Of a DNA stretch of 64,000 nt, positions 40,162 to 51,800 are shown one piece after another. A program made the translations under genes and the position numbers. The stretch comes from Aristolochia californica (taxonomy: Eukaryota; Streptophyta; Magnoliopsida; Piperales; Aristolochiaceae): positions 16,927,276 through 16,991,275 of the forward strand of contig JARWKL010000006.1 in NCBI GenBank assembly GCA_029961685.1, given 5' to 3'. The notes below the pieces were generated by a model, which made no database searches, had not been told where the DNA came from, and saw only the letters and a program-made list of their open reading frames with translations. Each line of letters opens with the position of its first letter. Positions within the stretch are counted from its first letter, which is position 1.

Positions 40162-41231
40162 TGATCATTTTGTTAACGAGAAAAGTGGGACAAGTTTGGG
40201 TTTGAAAAAAAATTGAACGGTCAAAAAGGAAATGTACAAATGCTGAGAGAGATAATATCATAAAGTATCTGTGATTTTGAAGGATAGGCAAAAAGTGGGT
40301 TGTTTGGCACTGCTAACTATCCAACCTAACGTTAACTTGAGAATTTAATTTTTTTCTACTCCTTGAAATTTTTGGATGATTAGGGCATTTGCATCTTCAA
40401 CATGTTTCTGGCATACATATCCACCACATTTAAAACATATTAGGATCTATTAGAAATCTCTTTCTTATAAAATTCCACCAATCTATTAGGGGTTATACTA
40501 GTGGAATTTCCCAAACATGGATAACAAAACTTTGGAGTTCATTTTTAGTGCGTGAAATAATTTTTTTCACTTCATTTATTAAAGTTTTCAAATTTTTTTG
40601 CATACATGAAATCTAAAATTTTCATTTTGTTGTGATCGTATTGTTTACAATATAAATGGGACCAATTTGGATTTGAAAAAAAATTGAACATCCAAAATGG
40701 AAATGCACAAGTGTTGAGAGAGATAATTCCAAAAAGTATCTGTGATTTTGAAGGATAGACAAAAATTGGCTTGTTTGGCTCTGGTAAATATGAAACCACA
40801 CTTTAATTTGAGAATTAATTTTTGTCGCCTCCTTGGATCATTAGGTCATTTGCATCATCAACATGTTTCTTGCATGCATATCTACCAAATTTAAAACTTG
40901 TTAGGGTCAATGAGAAATCTCTTCCTTATAAAATTCCACCAAGCAATTAGGGGTTTTACTAGTGGAATTTTCCCAACATGGATTACAAAACTTTAGAATT
41001 CATTTTTAGTGCATGAAATAATTTTCTTCACTTACATTTATAATAGTTTTAAAATTTTATTTCCATACATGAACACTAAAATTTTCATTTTGTTGTGATA
41101 TTTTTTTTTTTCGAGAAAAGTGGGACAAGTTTGGATTTGAAAAAAATTGAACATCCAAAATGGAAATGCACCAATGCTGAGAGAGATAATTCCAAAGAGT
41201 ATCTGTGATTTTGAAGGATAGGCAAAGAGCG
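40162..41231 (+). repeat. Unique spacer of satellite monomers between the 3.16-kb copies
   Basis: About 2.3 monomers (anchors 40375 and 40836) separate the two copies and do not belong to the repeated block. The monomer after 40836 ends with marks of the type preceding an a monomer (GCACCAATGCTGAG, TTCCAAAGAGTATCTG). The monomer starting at 40375 is 461 bp because the linker before the next anchor is shortened. Confidence 0.78.
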
Positions 41232-44200
41232 GGTTGTTTGGCTCTGGTAAATATTCAACCACACTTTAACTTGAGAATTTAATTTTTATGTACTCCTTGA
41301 ATTTTTTGGATCATTAGGTCATTTGCATCTTCAACATGTTTCTGGCATCCATATCCACCATATTTAAAACATGTTAGGGTCAATTATAAATCTATTTCTT
41401 ATATAATTCCACCAAGCTATTAGGAGTTGTACTAGTGGAATTTCCAAAACATTGATAACTAAACTTTGGAGTTCATTTTTAGCGCTTGAAAAAATTTTCT
41501 TCACTTACATTTATTATTGTTTTCAAATGTTTTTGCATACATGAACTCTAAAATTTTCATTTTGTTGTGATCGTTTTGCTTACGAAAAAAGTGGGACAAG
41601 TTTGGATTTGAAAAAAAATTGAACATCCAAAAATGGAAATGCACAAATGCTGAGAGAGATAATTCAGAAAAGTGTATGTGATTTAGAAGGATAGGCAAAA
41701 AGTGGGTTATTTGGTTCTGGTAAATATCTAACCAAACATTAACTTGGGAATTTAATTTTTTTCTACTCCTTGAAATTTTTTGATCATTAGGTCATTTGCA
41801 TCTTCAACATGTTTCTGGCATGCAGATCCACCTCATTTAAAACATGTTAGGATCAATTAGAAATCTCTTTCATATAAAATTTCACCAAGGTATTAGGGGT
41901 TATACTCGAGGAATTTCCCAAACATGGATATCAAAACTTTGGAGTTCATTTTTAGTGCGTGAAATAATTTTCTTCACTAACATTTATTATTGTTTTCTAA
42001 TTTTTTTGCAACATGAACTCTAAAATTTTGATTTTGTTGCGATTGTTTTGATTACGAGAGAAGTGGGAAGAGTTAGGATTTAAAAAAAAATGAATGTCCA
42101 AAATGGAAATGCAAAAATGCTGAGAAAGATAATTCTAAAAAGTATCTGTGATTTTGAAGGATAGGTAAAAAGGGGGTTGTTTGGCTCTAGCAAATATTCA
42201 ACCACTCGTTAACTTGAGAGTTTTATTTTCTAGTCCTTGAATTTTTTGGATCATTAGGTCATTTGCATCTTCAACATATTTTTGGCATACATGTCCACCA
42301 CATTTAAAACCTGTTAGGATCAATTCGAAATCTCTTTCTTATAAAATTCCACCAAGCTATTAGGGCTTGTAGTAGTCGAATTTCCCAAACATGGATAACA
42401 AAACTTTTGAGTGCATTTTTAGTGTGTGAAATAATTTTTTTCTCTTACATTTGTTATAGTTTTCAATTTTTTTTCATACACAAAGTCAAAAATTTTCATT
42501 TTGTTGTGATCGTTTAGTTTACGAGAAAAATGGGACTAGTTTGGATTTGAAAAAAAATTGAACATCCAAAATGGAAATGCACCAATGCTGAGAGAGATAA
42601 TTCCAAAGAGTATCTGTGATTTTGAAGGATAGGCAAAGAGTCGGTTGTTTAGCTCTGGTAAATATTCAACCACACTTTAACTTGAGAATTTAATTTTTTT
42701 CTACTCCTTGAAATTTTTGGATCATTAGGTCATTTACATCTTCAACATGTTTCTGGCATCCATATCCACCATATTTAAAACATGTTAGGATCAATTAGAA
42801 ATATATTTCTTATTTTATTCCACAGAGCTATTAGGAGTTGTACTAGTGGAATTTCCCAAACATGGATAGCTAAACTTTGGAGTTCATTTTTAGCGCTTGA
42901 AAAACTTTTCTTCACTTACATTTATTATTGTTTTCAAATGTTTTTGCATACATGAACTCTAAAATTTTCATTTTGTTGTGATCGTTTTGCTTACGAAAAA
43001 AATGGGACAAGTTTGGATTTGAAAAAAAATTGAACATCCAAAATGGAAATGCTCAAATTCTGAGAGAGATAATTCAGAAAAGTGTATGTGATTTAGAAGG
43101 ATAGGCAAAAAATGGGTTATTTGGTTCTGGTAAATATCCAACCAAACGTTAACTTGGGAATTTAATTTTTTTCTACTCCTTGAAATTTTTGGATCGTTAG
43201 GTCATTTGCATCTTCAACATGTTTCTGGCATGCAGATCCACCTCATTTAAAACATGTTAGTATCAATTAGAAATCTCTTTCTTATAAAATTCCACCAAGG
43301 TATTAGGGGTTATACTAGAGGAATTTTCCAAACATGGATATCAAAACTTTGGAGTTCATTTTTAGTGCGTGAAATAATTTTCTTCACTAACATTTATTAT
43401 TGTTTTCTAATTTTTTGGCAACATGAACTCTAAAATTTTGATTTTGTTGCGATTTTTTTGTTTACGAGAAAAGTGGGAAGAGTTAGGATTTTAAAAAAAA
43501 ATGAATGTCCAAAATGGAAATGCACAAATGCTGAGAGAGATAATTCTAAAAAGTATCTGTGATTTTGAAGATAGGTAAAAAGGGGGTTGTTTGGCTCTCG
43601 AAAATATCCAACCACACGTTAACTTGAGAGTTTTATTTTTTCTAGTCCTTGAAATTTTTGGATCATTAGGTCATATGCATCTTCAACATATTTCTGGCAT
43701 ACATATCCACCACATTTAAAACCTGTTAGGATCAATTCATAATCTCTTTCTTATAAAATTCCACCAAGCTATTAGGGGTTTTACTAGTGGAATTTCCCAA
43801 ATATGGATAACAAAACTTTGGAGTGCATTTCTAGTGCGTGAAAAAAAAAATTCTCTTACATTTGTTATAGTTTTCAATTTTTTTTTCATACATGAACTCA
43901 AAAATTTTCAATTTGTTGTGATCGTTTTGTTTACGTGAAAAGTGGGACAAGTTTGGATTTGAAAAACAATGAACATCCAAAATGGAAATGCACAAATGCT
44001 GAGAGAGATAATTCAAAAAAGTGTATGTGATTTAGAAGGATAGGCAAAAAGTGTGTTATTTGGTTCTAGTAAATATCTAACCAAACGTTAACTAGGGAAT
44101 TTAATTTCTTTCTACTCCTTGAAATTTTTGGATCATTAGGTCATTTGCATCTTCAACATGTTTCTGGCATGCATATCCACCACATTTAAAACATGTTAGG

Positions 44201-44389
44201 ATCAATTAGAAATCTCTTTCTTATAAATTTTCACATAGATATTAGGTGTTGTTCTAGTGGAATTTTTCAAACATGGATAACAAAACTTTTGAGTTCATTT
44301 TTAGTGCGTGAAATTATTTTCTTCACTCACATTTATTGTAGTTTTCAAAAAATTTTGCATACATGAACTCTAAAATTTTCATTTTGGTG
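41232..44389 (+). repeat. 3.16-kb composite repeat, copy B
   Basis: Anchors are 41309, 41782, 42249, 42720, 43192, 43661 and 44131, offset 4228-4230 bp from copy A, with the same a b c a b c b order. By eye the copies are about 99 % identical. Differences include an extra a at about 41631, ten A at 43841-43850 against twelve in copy A, TTAGAAGG for TTGGAAGG near 41684, and a few substitutions. The match ends sharply at ATTTTGGTG, after which copy A has TGATCATTT and copy B has GGAACGTTT. Confidence 0.9.
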
Positions 44390-44602
44390 GGAACGTTTTG
44401 TTAACGAGAAAAGTGGGACAAGTTTGGATTTGAAAAAAAATTTAACGTCCAAAATAGAAATGTACAAATGCTGAGAGAGATAATTCCAAAAACTATCTGT
44501 GATTTTGAAGGATAGGCAAAAAGTGGCTTGTTTGGCTCCTTTAAGTATCCAACCGCACATTTACTTGAGAATTTAATTTTTTTCTACTCCTTGAAATTTT
44601 TG

Positions 44603-45073
44603 GATCATTAGGTCATTTGCATCTTCAACATGTTTTTGGCATGCATATCCACCACATTTAAAACATGTTAGGATCAAGTAGCAATCTCTTTCTTTTATAA
44701 TTCCACCAAGCTATTAGAGGTTGTACTAGTGGAATTTCCCAAACATGGATAACAAAAGTTTGGAGTTCATTTTTGTGCTTGAAATAATTTTCTTCACTTA
44801 CATTTATTATAGTTTTCAAATGTTTTTTTCATACATGAACTCTAAAATTTTCATTTGGTTGTGATCATTTTGTTTACGAGAAAAGTGGGACAACTTTGGA
44901 TTTGAAAAAAAATTGAACATCCAAAATGGAAAAGCACAAATGATGAGAGAGATAATTCCAAAAAGTATCTGTGATTTAGAAGGATAGGCAAAAAGTGGGT
45001 TGATTGGTTCTGGTAAATATCACCAAAACGTTAACTTGAGAATTTAATTATTTTCTACTTCTTGAAATTTTTG
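44603..45073 (+). repeat. Representative full-length satellite monomer (471 bp)
   Basis: This monomer is close to the majority sequence and serves as a map for the others. It opens with GATCATTAGG at 44603. ATTTGCAT lies at 44615-44622. The palindrome AACATGTT is at 44627-44634 and again at 44662-44669, on either side of GCATGC at 44639-44644. ACTAGT is at 44725-44730. A T-rich middle, about 44775-44870, holds the part missing from the short class. TTTACGAGAAAAGTGGGA follows at about 44873-44890. A 7-bp inverted repeat, TTTGGAT (44895-44901) and ATCCAAA (44919-44925), encloses a run of eight A. The last third carries the GAGAGATAATTCC block and a GTTAACTTGAGAATTTAA block before the next monomer. 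The choice of first base is arbitrary because the repeat is circularly permutable. Confidence 0.9.
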
Positions 45074-45546
45074 GATCTTTAGGTCATTAGCATCTTCAAC
45101 ATGTTTCAGGCATGAATATCCACCACATTTAAAACATGTTAGGATCAATTAGAAATCTCTTTCTTATAAAATTCCACCAAGATATTAGAGGATGTACTAG
45201 TGGAATTTTTCAAGCATGGGTAATAAAACTTTGGAATTTATTTTTAGTACATGAAATAATTTTCTTCATTCACATTTATTATAGTTTTCAAATGTTTTTG
45301 CATACATGAACTCTAAAATTTTAATTTTGTTGTGATTGTTTTGTTTACTAGAAAAGGGGGAAGAGTTAGGATTTTAAAAAAAAAATGAACGTCCAAAATG
45401 GAAATGCACATATGCTGAGAGAGATAATTCCAAAATGTATCTGTGATTTTGAAGGATAGGCAAAGAGCAGGTTGTTTGGCTCTAGTAAATATCCAACTAC
45501 ACGTTAACTTGAGAATATTATTTTTTTCTACTCCTTGAAATTTTTG

Positions 45547-45981
45547 GATCCTTAGGTCATTTTCATCTTCAACATATTTCTGGCTTGCATATCCACCACA
45601 TTTAAAACATGTTAGGATCAATTAGAAATCTCTTTCTAATAAAATTCCACCAAACTATTAGGGATTGTACTAGTGGAATTTCCCAAACATGGATAAAAAA
45701 ACTTTGGAGTGCATTTCTAGTGCGTGAAATAATTTTTTTCTCTTACATTTTTTATAGTTTTCATTTAGTTGTGATCATTTTGTTTACGATAAAAGTGGGA
45801 CAAGTTTGGATTTTAAAAAAAAATGAACATCCAAAAAGGAAATGCACAAATGCTGAGAGAGATAATTGTAAAGAGTATCTGCGATTTTGAAGGATAGGCA
45901 AAAAGTGGGTTGTTTGGCTCTGGTAAATATCCAACCATACGTTAACTTGAGAATTTAATTTTTTTCTACTCCAAATTTTTG
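45547..45981 (+). repeat. Monomer with a 35-bp deletion (435 bp)
   Basis: Near 45755-45770, TTTATAGTTTTCATTTAGTTGTGATC replaces two separate blocks of the normal monomer. The segment from the AATTTTTTTGC run to the CTAAAATTTTCA block is lost. TTTTCA is present at both ends of the missing segment, which fits deletion at a direct repeat. The break differs from that of the short class, so it is an independent event. Confidence 0.78.
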
Positions 45982-48775
45982 GATCATTAGGTCATTTGCA
46001 TTTTTAACATGTTTCTGGCATGCATATCCACCACATTTAAAATATGTTAGGATCAATTAGAAATCTCTTTCTTATAAAATTCCACCATGCAATTAGGGGT
46101 TGTACTAGTGGAATTTCCCAAACATGGATAACAAAACTTTGGAGTTCTTTTTTATTGCGTGAAATAATTTTCTTCACTTACATTTATTGTATAGTTTTCA
46201 AATTTTTTTGCATACATGAAGTTTAAAATTTTCATTTTGTTGTGATCTTTTTGTTTATGAGAAAATTGGGACAAGTTTGGATTTTAAAAATAATTGAACA
46301 TCCAAAATGGAAATGCACAAATGCTGAGAGAGAAAATTCCAAAAAGTATCTGTGATTTTGTAGGATAAGCAAAAAGTGGGTTGTTTGGCTCTGGTAAATA
46401 TCCAACCATGCATTGACTTGAGAACTTAACCACTTTCTACTCATTGAAATTTTTGGATCATTAGGTCATTTGCATCTTCAACATGTTTCTGGCATGCATA
46501 TCCACCACATTTAAAACATGTTTGGATCGATTAGAAATCTCTTTCTTATAAAATTCCACAAAGCTATTAGTGGTTGTACTACTGGAATTTCCATAACATG
46601 GTTAACAAAACTTTGGAGTTCAGTTTTAGTGCGTGAAATAATTTTCTTCACTTACAATTATTAAAGTTTTGAAAGTTTTTTGCATACATGAACTCTAAAA
46701 TATTCATTTTGTTGTGATCGTTTTGTTTACATGAAAAGTAGGACAAGTTTGGATTTGAAAAAAAAATTGATCATCCAAAATGGAAATGCACAAATGCTGA
46801 CAGAGATAATTCCAAAAAGTATCTCTGATTTTGATGGATAGGGAAAAAGTGGGTTGTTTGCCTCTTGTAAATATCGAACCACGCATTACCTTGAGAATTT
46901 AATTTTTTTCTACTCCTTGAAATTTTTGGATCATTAGGACATTTGCATCTTCAACATGTTTCTGGAATGCATGTCCACCACATTTAAAACATGTTAGGAT
47001 TAATTAGAAATCACTTTCTTATTAAATTCCACCAAGCTATTCAGGGTTGTACTAATGGAATTTCCCAAACATGGATAACAAAACTTTTGTGTTCATTTTT
47101 AGTGCGTGAAATAATTTTCTCCACTAACATTTATTATAGATTTCAAATTCTTTTGCTTACATGAACTCTAAAATTTTAATTTTGTTGTGATTGTTTTGTT
47201 TACTAGACAAGTGGGACAAGTTTGTATTTGGAAAAAAGTTGAACATCCAAAATGGAAATGCACAAATGCCGAGAGAGATAATTCCAAAAATTATATCTGA
47301 TTTTGAATGATAGGGAAAAAGTGGATTGTTTGGCTCTCGTAAATATCCAACCACGCATTAGCTTGAGAATTTAATTTTTTTCTACTCCTTGAAATTTTTG
47401 GATCATTAGGTCATTTGCGTCTTCAACATGTTTCTGGTATGCATATCCACCACATTAAAAACATGTTAGGATCAATTAGAAATCACTTTCTTATAAAATT
47501 CCACCTAGCTGTTAGGGGTTGTACTAGTGAAATTTCCCAAACAGTGATAACAAAACATTGGAGTTCATTTTTAGTGCGTGACATAATTTTGTTCACTTAG
47601 ATTTAATATAGTTTTCAAAATTTTTTGCATACATGAACTCTAAAATATTCATTTTGTTGTGATCATTTTGTTTACGAGAAAAGTGGAACAAGTTTGGATC
47701 TGAAAAAAAATTGAACATCAAAATGGAAATACACAATTTCTGAGAGAGATAATTCCAAAAAGTATCTGTGATTTTTAAGGATAAATAAAAATTGGATTTT
47801 TTAGCTTTGGTAAATATCCAACCACACGTTAACTTGAGAATTCAATTTTTTACTACTCCTTGAAATTTTTGGATCATTAGGTCATTTGCATTATCAACCT
47901 ATTTCTGGCATGCATATCCACCACATTTAAAACATGTTAGGATCATTTAGAAATCTCTTTCTTATAAAATTCCACCAAGCTATTAGGGGTTGTACTAGTG
48001 GAATTTCCCAAACATGGATAAAAAAAATTTGGAGTTCATTTTTAGTGCGTGAAATAATTTTCTTCACTTTCATTTTTTATAGTTTTAGAATTTTTTTGCA
48101 AAGATGAAGTATAAAATTTTCATTTTGTTGTGATCGATTTGTTTATGAGAAAAGTGGGACATGTTTGGATTTGAAAAAAAAATTGAACGTCCAAAATGGA
48201 AATGCAAAAATGCTGAGAAAGATAATTCCAAAAAGTATCTGTGATTTTGAAGGATAGGCAAGAAGTGGGTTGTTTGGCTCTGGAATATCCAACTACACGT
48301 TAACTTGAGAATTTTTTTTTTCTACTCGAAATTTTTGGATCATTAGGTCATTTGCATCTTCAACATTTTTCTGGCATGCATATCCACCACATTTAAAACA
48401 TGATAGGCTCAATGAGAAATCTCTTTCTTATAAAATTCCACCAAGCTATTACAGGTTGTACGAGAGGAATTTCCCAAACATGGATAAAAAACTTTGGAGT
48501 TCATTTTTAGTGCGTGAAATAATTTTCTCCACTAACATTTATTATAGTTTTCAAATTATTTTGCTTACATGAACTCTCAAATTATCATTTTGTTGTGATC
48601 ATTTTGTCTACGGGAAAAGTGGGACAAGTTTGGATTTGAAAAAAAGTAGAACATCCAAAATGGAAATGCACAAATGCTGAGAGAGATAATTCCAAAAAGT
48701 ATCTCTGATTTTGAAGGATAGGGAAAAATTGGGTTTTTTGGCTCTTGTAAATATCCAACAACACGTTAGCTTGAG

Positions 48776-48812
48776 TATTTAATTTTTTTTCTACTCTTTG
48801 CATCTTCAACAT
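48776..48812 (+). repeat. Deletion of the anchor block
   Basis: CTACTCTTTGCATCTTCAAC replaces the usual CTACTCCTTGAAATTTTTGG and the following ATCATTAGGTCATTTGCATC. About 27 bp are missing, including the GGATCATTAGG anchor. The monomer is otherwise intact. Confidence 0.78.
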
Positions 48813-51800
48813 GTTTCTGGCATGCATATCCACCACATTTAAAACAAGTTAGGATCAATTAGAAATCACTTTCTTATAAAATTCCACCAAGCTATTAGGG
48901 GTGGTACTAGTGGAGTTTCCCAAATATGGATAACAAAACTTTTGTGTTTATTTTTAGTGCATGAAATAATTTTCTCCACTAACATTTATTATAGTTTTCA
49001 AATTATTTTGCTTACATGAACTCTAAAATTTTAATTTTGATGTGATCGTTTTGTTTATGGGGAAAGTGGGACAAGTTTGGATTTGAAAAAAAGTTGAACA
49101 TCCAAAATGGAAATGCACAAATGCTGAGAGAGATAATTCCAAAAAGTATCTCTGATTTTGAAAGATAGGGAGAAAGTGGGTTGTTTGGCTCTCGTAAATA
49201 TCCAACCACGCATTAGCTTGAGAATTTAATTTTTTTCTACTCCTTGAAATTTTTGGATCATTAGGTCATTTGCATCTTCAACATGTTTCTGGCATGCATA
49301 TTCACCACATTAAAAACATGTTAGGATCAATTAGAAATCACTTTCTTATAAAATTCCACCAAGCTATTAGGGGTTGTACTAGTGGAATTTCCCAAACATG
49401 CATAACAAAACATTGAGTTCATTTTTAGTGCGTGAAATAATTTTCTCACTTACATTTATTATAGTTTTCAATTTTTTTTGCATACTTGAGCTCTATAATT
49501 TTCATTTTGGTGTGATCATTTTGTTAACGAGAAAAGGGGGTTAAGTTTGGATTTAAAAATAAATTGAACATCCAAAATTGAAATGTACAAATGCTGAGAG
49601 AGATAATTCCATAAAGTATCTGTGATTTTGAAGGATAGGCCTAAAGTGGGTTGTTTGGCACTGCTAAATATCCAACAACACGATAACTTGAGAATTTAAT
49701 TTTTTTCTACTCCTTGAAAGTTTTGGATCATTAGGACATTTGCATCTTCAACATGTTTCTGGTATGCATATCCACCACATTTAAAACAAGTTAGGATCAA
49801 TTAGAAATCTCTTTCTTATAAAATTCCACCAAGCAATTAGTGGTTGTACTATTGGAATTTCCCAAACATGGTTAATAAAACTTTGGAGTTCATTTTTAGT
49901 GCGTGAAATAATTTTCTTCACTCACATTTATTAAAGTTTTAATTTTTTTTTGCATACATGAACTCTAAAATTTTCATTTTGTTGTGATTGTTTTGTTTAT
50001 GAGAAAAGTGGGAAAAGTTTGGATTTAAAAAACAAACGAACGTCCAAAATGGAATTGCACAAATGCTGAAAGAGATAATTCCATAAAGTATCTGTGATTT
50101 TGAACGATAGGCAAAAAGTGGGTTGTTTGGCTCTAGTAACTATCCCACCACATGTTAACTTGAGAATTTAATTTTTTCTACTCTAAATTTTTGGATCATT
50201 AGGTCATTTGCATCTTCAACATATTTCTGACATGCATATCCACCACATTTAAAACATGTTAGGATCAATTAGAAATCTCTTTCTCATAAAATTCCACCAA
50301 GCTATTAGGGATTGTACTAGTGGAATTTCCCAAACATGGATAACAAAACTTTGGAGTTCATTTTTAGTGCATGAAATATTTTTCACCACTTAAATTTATT
50401 ATAGTTTTCAAATTTTTTTGCATACATAAACTCTAAAATTTTCATTTTGTTGTGATCGTTTTGTTTACGAGAAAAGTGGAACAAGTTTGGATTTGAAAAA
50501 AATTGTACAACCAAAATGGAAAGGCACAAATTCTGAGAGAGATAATTCCAAAAAGAATCTGTGATTTTGAAGGATAGGTAAAAAGTGGGTTTTTTGGCTT
50601 TGGTAAAAATATTGAACCACGCATTAACTTGCAAATTTAATTTTTTTCTACTCTTGCAATTTTTTTATCATTAGGTCATTTGCATCTTCAACATGTTTCT
50701 GGCATGCATATCCACCACATTTAAAATATGTTAGGGTCAACTAGAAATCTCTTTCCTATTAAATTCCACCAAGCTATTTGAGGTTGTACCGGTGGAATTT
50801 CCCAAACATGAATAACAAAATTTTGGAGTTCCTTTTTAGTGCGTGAAATAATTTTCTTCACTTTCATTTATTATAGATTTGAAATTTTTTTGCATACATG
50901 AACTCTAAAATTTTCATTTATTTTTAATCGTTTTGTTTACTAGAAAAGTAGGACAAGTTTGGATTTGAAATAAAATTGAACATCCAAAATGGAAATGCAC
51001 AAATGCTGAGAGAGATAATTCAAAAAAGTATCTATGATTTTGAAGGATAGGGGAAAAGTACATTGTTTGGCTTTGGTAAATATCCAACCAAACGTTAATT
51101 TGAGCATTTAATTTTTAACTACTTGAAATTTTTGGATCATTAGGTCATTTGCATCTTCAACGTGTCTCTGGCATGCATATCCACCACATTTTAAACATGT
51201 TAGGATCAATAGAAATCTCTATCTTATAAAATTCCACCAAGCTATTAGGTGATGTACTAGTGGAATTTGCCAAACATTGATAACAAAATTTTGGTGTTCA
51301 TTTTTAGTGCGTGAAATAATTTTCTTCACTAACATTTATTATAGTTTTCAATTTTTTTTCTATAAATGAACTACAAATTTTTCATTGTCTTTATTGTTTT
51401 CATTACGAGAAAAGTGGGACAACTTTGGATTGGAAAAAAAAATTGGACATCCAAAATTGAAATGCACAAATGCTGAGAGAGATAATTCCAAAAATTATCT
51501 CTGATTTTGAAGGATAGGCAAAAAGTGGGTTGTTTGGCTCTGGTTAATATCCAACCACACGTTAAATTGAGAATTTTTGTTTTTTTCTACTCCTCGAAAT
51601 TTTTGGATCACTAGGTCATTTGCATCTTCAACATGTTTCTGGCATGCATATCCACCACATTTAAAACAAGTTCGGATCATTTAGAAATCTCTTTCTTATA
51701 AAATTACACCATGCAATTAGGGGTTGTACTAGTGGAATTTCCCAAACATGGATAACAAAACTTTGGAGTTAATTTTTAGTGCGTGAAATAATTTTCTCCA

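Noticed and set aside
44615..44622. ATTTGCAT octamer as a transcription factor site
   Set aside because: It is present in most monomers and matches the animal POU octamer, but an 8-bp match in AT-rich DNA with no gene nearby is not evidence of function.
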